Source: Chitinophagaceae bacterium
GTDB taxonomy: Bacteria; Bacteroidota; Bacteroidia; Chitinophagales; Chitinophagaceae
DNA length: 64,000 nt
NCBI GenBank assembly: GCA_017856545.1
Contig: JAFMEV010000002.1
Location: 1-64,000, forward strand
Direction: 5' to 3'
The position numbers and the translations under genes are program-made. Shown here piece by piece: positions 42,825-52,909 of this stretch (its first letter is position 1; the number at the start of each line of letters is the position of its first letter). The notes beneath the pieces were generated by a model. That model was given only the letters and a program-made list of their open reading frames with translations. It was not told the DNA's origin and ran no database searches.

Positions 42825-44121
42825 TTTTTTGATATTGTGCTGTTCTATATAATAATGCTAATCCAATGACAAAGAAGCTACCTAAAACCAACACTGAATT
42901 TCTTTGAGAACCAGTTAACTCATTGATAAAGCCAAAGCTAAACATGCCAATTACAATAGCAATCTTTTCTGTGACATCAAAGAAACTAAAAAAGCTTGCA
43001 GTATCATAAGTGACTGGCATGAGTTTTGAATAGGTACTTCTACTTACAGATTGTATACCACCCATTACAAATCCTACAATCACCGCTAAGACATAAAATA
43101 AATACACATCATTTCTAGGCAGTAAATAACCCATTACACAGCCGCCAATCCAAATAAGCACTGCCACCATTAAAGTATTAAAATTGCCCCATGAAGTGGC
43201 TAATTTGGCCATTACGTGGGCGCCTGGAATAGCAACTATTTGAATAATAAGTATTGCAATAATTAGATTCGTTGTTGGAATATTTAATTCACTTTTTCCG
43301 TATAGTGTAGCCGCTAGCATTACAGTTTGAACACCCATATTATAGAAGAAGAAAGCGGTTAAGAATCTTTTTAGTAAGGGTAAGTGAATTAATTGTTTCC
43401 ATACCTTATGCAATTCTTTATACCCTGAAGTGAAAATATTTTCTTGCTTCCTGCCACTTGCAATGTGTAAACCATTGGGTAATCTACCAATAGCCATCCA
43501 GCCAAAACCAATCCACCAAATGCCCACTAATAAAAAAGATATTTGTGAAGCTTTTCCAACAGTGATACCGAACAGTTCTGGTTTTAATACAAAAACAAAA
43601 CAGATCAGTTGCAACAAAACAGAACCAATATAGCCCATCATAAATCCACGTGCACTAATTCGATCTCTATCTTCAGGAGCGGCAATTTCCGGTAAGTAGG
43701 AATTATAAAAAACCAAACTACTCCAAAAACCAACACAGGCAATAATAACAGATAGAAGACCACCCATGATATGATCGCTGTCAAAGAAATATAAAGACGC
43801 GCAAGAAAGACTTCCCATGGTACAAAAGAATCGTAGAAATTGTTTCTTATTTCCTTTGTAATCAGCAATAGAAGATAAAATTGGAGACATGATGGCAACA
43901 ATCACAAATGCAATAGCTAAAACGTAGTTGTATAATGCAGTGTTGGTAAATTCATAACTACCAATTTTTACTTTATCAATCAAGGTATTTTCATTCCCAT
44001 CTCCAGTGATGGCTTCATAATAAGCTGGAAAGATAGTAGACGTGATGACTAAATTATAAACACTATTGGCCCAGTCATACATGGCCCACCCATTGACTAC
44101 TTTTTTGGAGGCAGTTTGCAT
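42811..44121 (-). CDS. MFS transporter, UMF1/Atg22-like
   Basis: 436 residues with about 12 membrane helices. The opening GWAMYDWANSVYNLVITSTIFPAYY is the hallmark of the UMF1 (Atg22-like) subgroup. Other family signs are ADYKGNKKQFLRFFCTMGS near 88, the second-half loop GAHVMAKLATSWGN near 300 and GGIQSVSRSTYSKLMP near 354. Eukaryotic Atg22 exports amino acids from vacuoles; the bacterial substrate is unknown. A weak -7-like TATTTTTA lies at 44139-44146 on the minus strand. Operon with the MBL hydrolase gene. Confidence 0.88.
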   Translation of the reverse strand: MQTASKKVVNGWAMYDWANSVYNLVITSTIFPAYYEAITGDGNENTLIDKVKIGSYEFTNTALYNYVLAIAFVIVAIMSPILSSIADYKGNKKQFLRFFCTMGSLSCASLYFFDSDHIMGGLLSVIIACVGFWSSLVFYNSYLPEIAAPEDRDRISARGFMMGYIGSVLLQLICFVFVLKPELFGITVGKASQISFLLVGIWWIGFGWMAIGRLPNGLHIASGRKQENIFTSGYKELHKVWKQLIHLPLLKRFLTAFFFYNMGVQTVMLAATLYGKSELNIPTTNLIIAILIIQIVAIPGAHVMAKLATSWGNFNTLMVAVLIWIGGCVMGYLLPRNDVYLFYVLAVIVGFVMGGIQSVSRSTYSKLMPVTYDTASFFSFFDVTEKIAIVIGMFSFGFINELTGSQRNSVLVLGSFFVIGLALLYRTAQYQKNATA

Positions 44122-44155
44122 AGCTTTTCGTTTGTATCTAAAAATACAACATTTC

Positions 44156-44956
44156 CTAGATCCAATGATTGAATAATAAGATCAATAGGGTAGTGCCCAA
44201 AATGATACGATACCATCCAAATATCGCAAACCCTTGTTTTTGAACTATTTTAATAAAAAATTGAACAGATAATAGGGCAACTATAAATGCAACAATAGCG
44301 CCAATACTTATGATGAGTAGATTGTCTGAAGCAAATACTTCAGGATTAGATTGGTATACATCCAATGTGCTTTTTGCAGACGCAGCCAACATGGTGGGAA
44401 CTGCTAAAAAGAAGGAGAATTCAGCCGCCGCTTTCTTGGTTAGTTTTTGTGACATGCCTCCAATAATCGTTGCAGCACTTCTACTTAATCCTGGGAATAC
44501 AATAGATAATACCTGAAAGCAACCAATAATAAAGGATGTTTTATAGGATTGTTCCTTTTCTTGTTCAGATGCTAGTTCGTTTGATTTAAATAATTTGTCA
44601 ATGAATAATAAAATAACACCACCCACCACCATCACTATAGCGATGGTTGTTAAATTATTTAATGCAGCATCTATGTATTTTTTTAATAATGCACCAAAGA
44701 TCAATGCAGGAATAACAGCTACAATGAGTTTAAAATAAAAACTGATTTGTCTAAAATTGAAAAATTGTTTTCTGTAAATAATCAAGACAGAAGCGATGGC
44801 TGCGAATTGAATAACAATTTCAAATAAATCTACAAATGGACTATCTGCAATACCTAATATAGGATTAGCAAATTTCATGTGTGCAGTACTTGAAATGGGC
44901 AAGAATTCAGTAATGCCTTCAATGATGGCAATTACAATAGCTTGGAAAACATTCAT
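44156..44956 (-). CDS. uppP: Undecaprenyl-diphosphatase UppP/BacA
   Basis: 266 residues, polytopic. Dephosphorylates undecaprenyl diphosphate to recycle the lipid carrier for peptidoglycan and other surface polymers; confers bacitracin tolerance when abundant. Motifs: AIIEGITEFLPISSTAHM near 12 and VFPGLSRSAATIIGGM near 156. The ATG at 44956 is used; the TTG one codon upstream is unnecessary. Three bases after the DUF3098 gene and part of ftsX-DUF3098-uppP, a common Bacteroidota arrangement. Confidence 0.95.
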   Translation of the reverse strand: MNVFQAIVIAIIEGITEFLPISSTAHMKFANPILGIADSPFVDLFEIVIQFAAIASVLIIYRKQFFNFRQISFYFKLIVAVIPALIFGALLKKYIDAALNNLTTIAIVMVVGGVILLFIDKLFKSNELASEQEKEQSYKTSFIIGCFQVLSIVFPGLSRSAATIIGGMSQKLTKKAAAEFSFFLAVPTMLAASAKSTLDVYQSNPEVFASDNLLIISIGAIVAFIVALLSVQFFIKIVQKQGFAIFGWYRIILGTTLLILLFNHWI

Positions 44957-44959
44957 CAA

Positions 44960-45199
44960 TTAGTCTTTTTTGAAGATGGCGTATATTTCAATCACAAAAC
45001 CAATGATGATAACAATTGGCGCTAAAGTGATTCTTCTAAAGCTATACACTTCATTTGCATCAAAAACATCTGGATTAGGACTTTTCCCTCCTGACATTAA
45101 AAACATGCCAATGATGATACAAACAGCTCCAATGAGCATCCAGATATAATTTGACTTACCAAAAAACTGTAGTGATTTTTTATCTTTAGATGGATTCAT
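44960..45199 (-). CDS. DUF3098 small membrane protein
   Basis: 79 residues with two membrane helices, residues 18-35 (YIWMLIGAVCIIIGMFLM) and 57-75 (APIVIIIGFVIEIYAIF). Between them is the conserved GGKSPNPDVFDANEVYSFRR, diagnostic of DUF3098. Function unknown; constantly found between ftsX and uppP, which hints at a role in septal wall work. Three bases before uppP and 10 bases after ftsX. Confidence 0.9.
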   Translation of the reverse strand: MNPSKDKKSLQFFGKSNYIWMLIGAVCIIIGMFLMSGGKSPNPDVFDANEVYSFRRITLAPIVIIIGFVIEIYAIFKKD

Positions 45200-45209
45200 A
45201 ATATTTATT

Positions 45210-46085
45210 TTAATAAAGTTCGTCTAGTTTCATTTTTAAATACTTTACCACACTTCTGTAAGTACTTAGTACAGAAATGCCCACGCCTACCACGATTAAT
45301 CCAAAAAACAATACAAGATTATTACCCATGCCTTGCAATGTTTGTATTTGTGGGAATTGAGCTGCTGTCCATTGGATTAAGCCAAACAAAACAATCAATG
45401 CAATACCAGCACTAATTAAACCATTGATTAAAGCGCGAATCACTAATGGCTTTGAAATAAAACTTCTTGTAGCACCTACCATTTGCATTGTTTTTATTAA
45501 GAAGCGATTGCTAAACATAGCAAGTCTGATGGTATTATCAATACTAATGATTACAATAACACATAATATAATGGACATCACTAAAAAGATAATGCCCAAT
45601 TTATCAGCTCTTTCGTTTAAGCTAGACACCAAACTTTTTGGATATTGAATATCTGCAATATCGTTTTTAAACTCTGCACCAATCTTTGCTGTAAGATTGC
45701 TTAGACTATCTGGGTTTACATATTCCGCTTTTGCAAAAAAGTCAACACTTTCAGGTAGTGGATTAACGTCTAAAATTTTTGCCCAGTCTTCGCTATTTTC
45801 TGCGTTCCAAATAGCTTTTGCTTTTTCCTTATTCACATATTCCACATTCTTTGCATAAGGTTGACCTGCAATATATGCTTGTAATTTACCGATGGTATTT
45901 TTGTCGGTACTCTTCAAATACACGCTAATTCTGATATCTTCTTTGAAATGGTCACCAATAGTGCGAAGATTTAGAAATAACCACCCCATAATGCCCATAA
46001 TAAACAGTACAATCGCCACCCCAATGATGCTATAGATATAGTTGGGTTTACTGCGTTTTAAAGATGCGGAGTTGGTTCCTGCCAT
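45210..46085 (-). CDS. ftsX: Cell division protein FtsX
   Basis: 291 residues. Permease-like partner of FtsE that regulates peptidoglycan hydrolases at division. Layout: N-terminal membrane helix (about 16-36, IYSIIGVAIVLFIMGIMGWL), extracellular domain at about 45-160 (EDIRISVYLKSTDKNTIGKL), then three helices at about 175-195, 218-240 and 262-280. The segment LFSNRFLIKTMQMVGATRSF near 190 is the conserved FtsX cytoplasmic loop. ftsE is not in the window. Transcribed divergently from leuS by a mirror-image promoter pair. Confidence 0.93.
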   Translation of the reverse strand: MAGTNSASLKRSKPNYIYSIIGVAIVLFIMGIMGWLFLNLRTIGDHFKEDIRISVYLKSTDKNTIGKLQAYIAGQPYAKNVEYVNKEKAKAIWNAENSEDWAKILDVNPLPESVDFFAKAEYVNPDSLSNLTAKIGAEFKNDIADIQYPKSLVSSLNERADKLGIIFLVMSIILCVIVIISIDNTIRLAMFSNRFLIKTMQMVGATRSFISKPLVIRALINGLISAGIALIVLFGLIQWTAAQFPQIQTLQGMGNNLVLFFGLIVVGVGISVLSTYRSVVKYLKMKLDELY

Positions 46086-46113
46086 AGTATTAAAATTTTA
46101 CTGGTTCGCTTTG

Positions 46114-46121
46114 CAAATGTA
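46114..46121 (-). promoter_or_regulatory. -7 promoter element for ftsX
   Basis: TACATTTG on the minus strand, full match to TAnnTTTG, about 28 bases upstream of the ftsX ATG. It is part of a 13-base sequence (46109-46121) that is repeated perfectly in inverted orientation at 46143-46155. Confidence 0.68.
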
Positions 46122-46142
46122 GGGTTTTGAGCGCTAATGACT

Positions 46143-46150
46143 TACATTTG
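46143..46150 (+). promoter_or_regulatory. -7 promoter element for leuS
   Basis: TACATTTG, full match to TAnnTTTG, identical to and mirrored by the ftsX element. Predicted transcript start near 46155, giving a leader of about 64 bases before the leuS ATG at 46220, longer than most in the window. Confidence 0.65.
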
Positions 46151-46219
46151 CAAAGGCTGAATTAGCCAAAATTTAGTCAAAAATAGGGCTATCACAGATT
46201 TTTTAAGATAATTTAAGAG

Positions 46220-48970
46220 ATGGAGTATCAATTTAGGGCCATAGAGAAAAAATGGCAGGATCAATGGAAGGTTCAAAAAGCTTATCAGGTGTCTAATCAT
46301 TCCGATAAGCCTAAGTGTTATGTATTAGATATGTTTCCTTATCCAAGTGGTGCTGGTTTGCATGTAGGGCATCCATTGGGGTATATTGCTTCAGATATTT
46401 ACAGTAGATATAAACGTCTTAAAGGATATAATGTTTTACATCCTATGGGCTATGATGCTTTTGGTTTACCTGCAGAACAATATGCTATTGAGCATGGGGT
46501 TCATCCTGCAAAAAGTACGCATGCAAATATTGACAATTTTAGAAAGCAATTAGATAATATCGGTTTTTGTTATGATTGGGATAGAGAAGTGAGAACATGT
46601 GATGCCACTTATTACAAATGGACACAATGGATTTTCTTGCAATTATTCAATGCATATTTTGATCGTCAAGCAAAAAAAGCAAGGCCCATTCATGAACTCA
46701 TTGCAACTTTTGAAAAAGAGGGTAATCAAAATAATGAATGCCCGGCCAATGCAAAACTTCATTTTGATGCTGCTGCTTGGAAAGCCATGAACGAAAAAGA
46801 ACAACAAGATATTTTAATGCAATATCGATTGGCATTTTGTGGATATGGAGAAGTGAATTGGTGTGAGGCTTTGGGTACAGTCTTAGCCAACGATGAAGTG
46901 ATCAATGGATTTAGTGAGCGAGGCGGACATCCAGTGGAGAAGAAAAAATTACGTCAATGGTATTTGAGAATCACCGAATACGCTGATAGATTGTTAAGTG
47001 GATTAGAAACCATCCAGTTTAGTGAAGCGATGAAAGAAATGCAATCTAATTGGATTGGTAAAAGCTTCGGTGCAGAAATTGATTTTAAAATACAAGGAAC
47101 TGAACATAGTTTAAAAGTATACACTACAAGACCAGATACTGTTTTTGGTGTTGATTTTATGGTGGTTGCTCCAGAGCATGAGCTCATTGAGACAATTACT
47201 CCAGCAAGTCATCAAGCAGAAGTTGAAAATTATATTGCTTATGTAAAAAGCAGAAGCGAAAGAGAAAGAATAGCAGAGAAAAAAATTACAGGTTGTTTTA
47301 CGGGTGCTTATGTAATTAATCCTTTTAATCAAAAAGCGATTCCAGTTTGGATTTCGGAATATGTATTGGCAGGTTATGGAACAGGAGCCATTATGGCGGT
47401 GCCTTGTGGAGATGAAAGAGACTTTAAATTTGCGCAACATTTTAATATCCCTATAACCAATATTATTGGAGATGCGTTTAATGGACAAGAAGCTAATCCT
47501 ACTAAGGAAGCAAAATTATCCAATAGCGATTTCTTGAACGGGATGATACAAAAAGATGCGATTGCTATCGTGAATGATAAGATAGAAGCAATGGGTATCG
47601 GTAAACGCAAAGTAAATTATAAAATGCGCGATGCTGCATTTAGTAGACAACGTTATTGGGGTGAACCATTCCCCATTAAATGGAAGAATGGTATTGCTTA
47701 TCCATTATCTGAAAATGAATTACCACTTATATTGCCTACTGTAGACCATTATGGACCTGGTCCAGAAGGTGAGGGGCCATTAGCAAATATTGATGCTTGG
47801 AAAGCCGAGCATTATGAAACCAATACCATGCCTGGTTATGCGGGAAGTAGTTGGTATTTTTTAAGGTATATGGATCCTACTAACGCAAATGAATTTTGTG
47901 GACGTAAAGCAAGTGATTATTGGGGGCAAGTAGATTTATACATTGGTGGTACAGAACATGCGGTAGGACATTTATTGTATAGTAGAATGTGGACCAAGGC
48001 ATTGTTTGATTTAGGACATATTGGATTTGATGAGCCTTATAAAAAATTATTGAATCAGGGGATGATTCAGGGTAGTTCAAGATTTGTGTATCGTAAAAGA
48101 GGCACACAGGTTTTTGTGTCTGCAGGACTTGTTGGAACACAAGAAGTAGATCAGCTGCATGTGGACGTGAACATAGTAGATGGAGTTGAACTAGATACAG
48201 AAGCCTTTAAAAAATGGAAGCCGGATTATGCCAATGCAAGTTTTGAATTAGAAGATGGTAAATATATCTGCGGGGTTGAAGTTGAGAAAATGTCTAAGTC
48301 TAAGTTTAATACAGTAAACCCAGACGATTTAGTAACAAAATACGGAGCAGATACATTTAGAATGTATGAAATGTTTTTGGGCCCAGTAGAACAGAGTAAA
48401 CCTTGGGATACAAAAGGCATTGAAGGGGTTCACAGATTTATTAAGAAGTTCTGGCGTTTGTTTTATGATGAAATAAAAGGTCAGGTATGGGTGGATGAAA
48501 CGCCTACTAATGAAGAATATAAGATCTTACATAAAACCATCAAGAAGATCGAAGAAGACACAGAGCGATATAGTTTTAATACTGCAGTGAGTGCTTTTAT
48601 GATATGCATCAATGAATTATATGATATAGGATGTCATAAAAAAGCAATTTTAGAACAAGTATTGATTCTAATCACGCCCTATGCTCCACATTTTGCTGAA
48701 GAGTTATGGACTTTGATAGGCAATAAAGGATTGATTATAGATGCGCCATTCCCAGTTTTTGAATCAAAGTATGTTATTGAGTCAAGCAAGGAGTATCCAG
48801 TAAGTATCAATGGTAAAGTAAGAGCAAATATCTCTATCGCATTAGACGCAACAGAAGATCAAGTTAAAGAGATTGTATTGGCAAATGATACTATTCAAAA
48901 ATGGGTAGAAGACAAGCCATTGAAAAAGTTGATTTTTGTGAAAGGTAAAATGATTAATATCGTTATATAA
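46220..48970 (+). CDS. leuS: Leucine--tRNA ligase
   Basis: 916 residues, full length for the bacterial type. Class I signature PSGAGLHVGHPLGY (HIGH-type, near 43), the inserted CP1 editing domain (VYTTRPDTVFGVDFMVVAPE near 296, AGYGTGAIMAVPCGDERDF near 386), and the KMSKS loop VEKMSKSKFNTVNPDDL near 691. Anticodon-binding helices and a small C-terminal domain end at FVKGKMINIVI. The short zinc-finger-like region before the editing domain has WCEALGTVLANDEV but not the second cysteine pair of the E. coli enzyme (GGHPVEKKKL instead), a variant I believe is normal for this phylum. Followed by a peptidase gene after 16 bases. Confidence 0.97.
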   Translation: MEYQFRAIEKKWQDQWKVQKAYQVSNHSDKPKCYVLDMFPYPSGAGLHVGHPLGYIASDIYSRYKRLKGYNVLHPMGYDAFGLPAEQYAIEHGVHPAKSTHANIDNFRKQLDNIGFCYDWDREVRTCDATYYKWTQWIFLQLFNAYFDRQAKKARPIHELIATFEKEGNQNNECPANAKLHFDAAAWKAMNEKEQQDILMQYRLAFCGYGEVNWCEALGTVLANDEVINGFSERGGHPVEKKKLRQWYLRITEYADRLLSGLETIQFSEAMKEMQSNWIGKSFGAEIDFKIQGTEHSLKVYTTRPDTVFGVDFMVVAPEHELIETITPASHQAEVENYIAYVKSRSERERIAEKKITGCFTGAYVINPFNQKAIPVWISEYVLAGYGTGAIMAVPCGDERDFKFAQHFNIPITNIIGDAFNGQEANPTKEAKLSNSDFLNGMIQKDAIAIVNDKIEAMGIGKRKVNYKMRDAAFSRQRYWGEPFPIKWKNGIAYPLSENELPLILPTVDHYGPGPEGEGPLANIDAWKAEHYETNTMPGYAGSSWYFLRYMDPTNANEFCGRKASDYWGQVDLYIGGTEHAVGHLLYSRMWTKALFDLGHIGFDEPYKKLLNQGMIQGSSRFVYRKRGTQVFVSAGLVGTQEVDQLHVDVNIVDGVELDTEAFKKWKPDYANASFELEDGKYICGVEVEKMSKSKFNTVNPDDLVTKYGADTFRMYEMFLGPVEQSKPWDTKGIEGVHRFIKKFWRLFYDEIKGQVWVDETPTNEEYKILHKTIKKIEEDTERYSFNTAVSAFMICINELYDIGCHKKAILEQVLILITPYAPHFAEELWTLIGNKGLIIDAPFPVFESKYVIESSKEYPVSINGKVRANISIALDATEDQVKEIVLANDTIQKWVEDKPLKKLIFVKGKMINIVI

Positions 48971-48986
48971 TTTTTAAATACGCTAT

Positions 48987-51089
48987 ATGAAAAAAGTATT
49001 TTTAGTACTAGGACTTTTGGTGATGTTGGCAGCAAATGCGCAAATGCCAGGAAATAATTTACCAAGATTTATTCGTTGGGTTGACAATGATCAAATTTTA
49101 GTGAGTACTAGATTGAATAAAGAAACTACTCCAAAGGAGTATTTGTATAATACAGTAACCAAACAATATAGTGCTGCTCCAGCTGCTACTTCAACGCCTG
49201 CGGAAAAATCAGTAGTGGTAAAGAATGCCAATATCTTCTTAAAGGAGAATGGTGCAGAGGTTCAGTTAACATTTGATGCAGATGAAGAAAAAAATCCAAC
49301 GCTTTCTCCAGATGGCAACTATGTGGGTTACACAAAGAATAATAATTTATATACCCTTAGTTTAGCTGATAAGAAAGAATATGCGATTACTTCTGAGAAG
49401 ACAAAAGGTATTTTAAATGGTTATGCTAGCTGGGTATATTTTGAAGAGATATTTGGTCGTCCTACACAATACCGTGCTTTCTGGTGGAGTCCGGACAGCA
49501 AGTATATTTCTTTTATGCGCTTTGATGAGCGTGAAGTACCTATGTTCCCAATTTACAATAGTGATGGACAACATGGTTTCATAGAAGAAACAAGATATCC
49601 AAAAGCTGGTGATCCTAATCCAACAGTTAAAATTGGATGGACGAGCCCAACCGGAGGAAACATTACCTGGGCTGATTTTAAAGAGCAAGAAGATCAATAT
49701 TTTGGTTGGCCTATTTGGAATCCCAATAACAATAGTATGTGGATGTCATGGATGGATCGTGGACAAAATAATTTAATGATTTATGAATTAGACATGACTA
49801 CTGGTGCAAAGAAAGAAGTGTATAAAGAATACCAAAAAACATGGATTGATTTAGAAGATAGAGTGAGTGGAAGAATTAATTTCTTGGCAAATAACCAAGG
49901 TTATATTGCTCAATCAGATGCATCTGGTTATAACCATTTGTATTTATACAATATGGATGGTAAATTAATCAATGCCATTACATCTGGAAAGTTTACAGTA
50001 ACAGGAATCAAGCAAATTGATGAAAAAAATAAAACCATTTATTTTACTGCACGTGGTTTAGAGAATACTGCAAGAGTTGATTTGTATGCAGTGTACTTTA
50101 ATGGAACTTCTTTGGCAAGATTAACCACTGGAGACTACAATAATAGTCAGGTATATTTATCGCCAGATACAAAGAAAATAATTACTGTCTATAGTAATGT
50201 GAATACACCTACTACCATGGGAGTAATCCATAGAAAAGATAAAACCAAAACCATTCAAGTTATTGCTACTGCCGTTGATTCTAGCTATAAGGCAGAAAAT
50301 TTTGCAAAAACAGAATTAATTCGCATTAAAAGTGCAGATGGTTTATATGAATTACCAGCTTTAGTTACTTGGCCTAAAAATATGGATCCAACAAAAAAGT
50401 ATCCAATGCTAGTAAGTATCTATGGCGGTCCTAGTGCTGGTACGGTGATGGATAATTGGTCCAATCCTGCTTATAAAGAACCTTTAGCAAAAGAAGGTTT
50501 AATTCAAGTAGCATTTGATCATAGAGCAAGTGGACATTTTGGAAAAGAAGGTGTGAACTATATGTATCGTAATTTAGGTTATTGGGAAATGACAGATTAT
50601 ATGACCATGGCAAAATGGTTTATTGAGAATGGTCATGCAGATCCAAAGAAAATTGCGATCACTGGATTTAGTTATGGTGGATATATGAGTTGCTATGCAT
50701 TGACCTTTGGATCATCTGTATTTACACATGCAATGGCAGGCGGAAGTGTTACTGCATGGGAATTGTATGACTCTCATTATACAGAAAGATTTATGGATAC
50801 GCCTAAAGAAAATCCAGAAGGATACAAGTCTGGATCTGTGATGACCCATATAAAAAACTTTAAAGGAGTATTACAATTAGTACATGGAAGTTCTGATGAC
50901 AATGTACATATGCAAAACTCCATTCAATTATTAAGTGCATTACAAGATAATGGCAAAGAAGTGGAATTCATGTTGTATCCAGGTGGAAGACATGGTTGGG
51001 GTGGTGCAAAAGGAAAACATTTTGCAGATTTAAAAACAAAATTCATTTATACTCATTTATTAGAGAAGCCAGTTCCTGCTGCTAAATAA
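48987..51089 (+). CDS. S9 family dipeptidyl peptidase (DPP-IV-like)
   Basis: 700 residues with a signal peptide (residues 1-18, VFLVLGLLVMLAANAQ). The N-terminal two-thirds is the beta-propeller of DPP-IV; the double-glutamate motif for the substrate amino end is in SWVYFEEIFGRPTQYRAF near 148. The C-terminal alpha/beta-hydrolase has serine in ITGFSYGGYMSCYA near 560, aspartate in VHGSSDDNVHMQNSI near 635 and histidine in YPGGRHGWGGAKGKH near 662. Probably trims dipeptides from peptides in the periplasm or outside. No T9SS C-terminal sorting domain is visible. It may be co-transcribed with leuS. Confidence 0.93.
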   Translation: MKKVFLVLGLLVMLAANAQMPGNNLPRFIRWVDNDQILVSTRLNKETTPKEYLYNTVTKQYSAAPAATSTPAEKSVVVKNANIFLKENGAEVQLTFDADEEKNPTLSPDGNYVGYTKNNNLYTLSLADKKEYAITSEKTKGILNGYASWVYFEEIFGRPTQYRAFWWSPDSKYISFMRFDEREVPMFPIYNSDGQHGFIEETRYPKAGDPNPTVKIGWTSPTGGNITWADFKEQEDQYFGWPIWNPNNNSMWMSWMDRGQNNLMIYELDMTTGAKKEVYKEYQKTWIDLEDRVSGRINFLANNQGYIAQSDASGYNHLYLYNMDGKLINAITSGKFTVTGIKQIDEKNKTIYFTARGLENTARVDLYAVYFNGTSLARLTTGDYNNSQVYLSPDTKKIITVYSNVNTPTTMGVIHRKDKTKTIQVIATAVDSSYKAENFAKTELIRIKSADGLYELPALVTWPKNMDPTKKYPMLVSIYGGPSAGTVMDNWSNPAYKEPLAKEGLIQVAFDHRASGHFGKEGVNYMYRNLGYWEMTDYMTMAKWFIENGHADPKKIAITGFSYGGYMSCYALTFGSSVFTHAMAGGSVTAWELYDSHYTERFMDTPKENPEGYKSGSVMTHIKNFKGVLQLVHGSSDDNVHMQNSIQLLSALQDNGKEVEFMLYPGGRHGWGGAKGKHFADLKTKFIYTHLLEKPVPAAK

Positions 51090-51107
51090 TTGAATTAATC
51101 AACTATT

Positions 51108-52136
51108 ATGTCGAATCCTATTTTAGATGCAGAAAGCCCAAATTTAAATCCTCAGGATAGAGAATTTGAAAATAGTATTCGCCCTACTGCAATTGATGCA
51201 TTTTCGGGTCAACCTCAGTTAATTGAAAATATTAGCATCTTTATTAAAGCGGCTAAAATGAGAGGGGAGCCCTTGGATCATATTTTATTTCATGGCCCTC
51301 CAGGTTTGGGTAAGACAACACTGAGTCGGATTGTCGCCAATGAAATGGGTGTGCAAATCAAAGAAACTTCTGGCCCTGTAATTGATAAACCAAGTGATTT
51401 GGCTGGTTTATTGACTAGTTTGGAACCCAATGATGTATTGTTTATTGATGAGATACATCGCTTGAGTACGGTAGTAGAAGAATATTTATATGCTGCTATG
51501 GAAGACTTCAAGATCGATATCATGATTGATAGTGGTCCCAATGCAAGAAGTATTCAAATCAATTTAAATCCATTCACTTTGGTGGGAGCTACTACTAGAA
51601 GTGGATTACTAACCGCTCCATTATTGTCAAGATTTGGTATCAAATCAAGATTGGAATATTATCCTGCAACTGTTTTACAAAAGATCATCGAGCGAAGCGC
51701 TCAGATATTAACGGTAAATATTGATAGCCACGCGGCTGGTGAAATTGCAAGAAGAAGTAGAGGAACACCAAGGATTGCCAATGGTTTATTAAGAAGAGTA
51801 AGAGATTTTGCACAAGTTTTGAATGATGGGCAAGTAGATTTAGGCATTACCCAGCATGCATTAAAAGCTTTGAATGTGGATGAACATGGTTTAGACGAAA
51901 TGGATAATAGAATTTTACTTGCCATTATAGAAAAATTCAAGGGAGGGCCAGTAGGCATTTCCACTATTGCGACTGCTGTAGGTGAAGAGTCTGGCACGAT
52001 CGAAGAAGTGTATGAGCCATTCTTGATTCAAGAAGGCTTTTTACAAAGAACGCCTCGTGGACGTGAAGTCACCCACAAGGCGTATGAACATTTAGGAAAA
52101 ATAAATATTAAGGGAAATACGCAGGAATTATTTTAG
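51108..52136 (+). CDS. ruvB: Holliday junction branch migration helicase RuvB
   Basis: 342 residues, full length. AAA+ motor of RuvAB. Opening [20 protein letters not shown], Walker [21 protein letters not shown] near 63, Walker [20 protein letters not shown] near 114, sensor [18 protein letters not shown] near 164, arginine motif [20 protein letters not shown] near 214, and the C-terminal winged helix ([19 protein letters not shown] near 313). It lies 18 bases after the peptidase gene. Its TAG interlocks with the stop of the convergent response-regulator gene in TTAG at 52133-52136. Confidence 0.97.
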   Translation: MSNPILDAESPNLNPQDREFENSIRPTAIDAFSGQPQLIENISIFIKAAKMRGEPLDHILFHGPPGLGKTTLSRIVANEMGVQIKETSGPVIDKPSDLAGLLTSLEPNDVLFIDEIHRLSTVVEEYLYAAMEDFKIDIMIDSGPNARSIQINLNPFTLVGATTRSGLLTAPLLSRFGIKSRLEYYPATVLQKIIERSAQILTVNIDSHAAGEIARRSRGTPRIANGLLRRVRDFAQVLNDGQVDLGITQHALKALNVDEHGLDEMDNRILLAIIEKFKGGPVGISTIATAVGEESGTIEEVYEPFLIQEGFLQRTPRGREVTHKAYEHLGKINIKGNTQELF

Positions 52137-52831
52137 TTCACCACTAATCTAAAACCGTTTCCGTGAATATTAACGATTTCAATTTTTTCGTCTTCTTTTA
52201 AGTATTTTCTCAATTTTGCAATATATACATCCATACTTCTACCATTGAAGTAGGTATCGCTACCCCAGATTTTCTTCAATGCTTTTTCTCTGGTTAATAA
52301 ATCATTTTTATGCTCAGCAAGCATTTTCAATAATTCATTTTCTTTTGGAGATAAAACTTGCACTTGTCCGTTGAATACCAATTCTCTTAATTTAGGATTG
52401 AAATGATATTTACCTAATTCAAATTCTTGGTTGTCTACTACTTTATTATCTTCTTCGTTTCTTTTAATAATGGCTTTGATCTTCATTAAAAGAACTTCAC
52501 TATCAAAAGGCTTGGTGATATAATCGTCTGCACCCAATTTATATCCAGTGATAATATCTTCTTTTAATGTTTTAGCACTTAAAAAGAATAATGGAATATC
52601 TGGATCTGAGTTTCTGATTTCTTCTGCTAATGTAAAGCCATCCATATTGGGCATCATTACATCTAATAAGCAAAGGTCAAATTTCTCTCTTTGAAAAGCT
52701 GCTAAACCTAATCGACCATCTCTTTCTAAAGTAACTTCGTATTCGTCTAATTCTAGGTAATTTTTTAATACTAAGCCTAGATTGCTGTCATCTTCACAAA
52801 GAAGAATTTTATATTTTTTCTTGTCTTCCAT
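52133..52831 (-). CDS. OmpR-family response regulator, RprY-like
   Basis: 232 residues. Receiver domain at 1-125 with acidic pair in [13 protein letters not shown], phospho-acceptor aspartate in [15 protein letters not shown] near 57, threonine/serine switch in [13 protein letters not shown] near 85 and lysine in DDYITKPFD near 109. The DNA-binding winged helix (about 135-230) ends [20 protein letters not shown]. It resembles RprY of Bacteroides. No histidine kinase gene is adjacent, so its partner is elsewhere. A weak -7-like TAATTTTA lies at 52874-52881 on the minus strand. Confidence 0.92.
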   Translation of the reverse strand: MEDKKKYKILLCEDDSNLGLVLKNYLELDEYEVTLERDGRLGLAAFQREKFDLCLLDVMMPNMDGFTLAEEIRNSDPDIPLFFLSAKTLKEDIITGYKLGADDYITKPFDSEVLLMKIKAIIKRNEEDNKVVDNQEFELGKYHFNPKLRELVFNGQVQVLSPKENELLKMLAEHKNDLLTREKALKKIWGSDTYFNGRSMDVYIAKLRKYLKEDEKIEIVNIHGNGFRLVVN

Positions 52832-52909
52832 ATTGATTGCTTTATGTAAAGAAACAATTTTTTACAATGCCTCTAAAATTAGGGATTCCAATCTTTTGTT
52901 AAAATATAC

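Noticed and set aside
46155-46167. GGCTGAATTAGCC occurs identically at 46155-46167 (leuS leader) and 61362-61374 (lpxD end)
   Set aside because: Several 13-base repeats are expected by chance in 64 kb of AT-rich DNA, and the two copies sit in different positions and orientations relative to their promoters.
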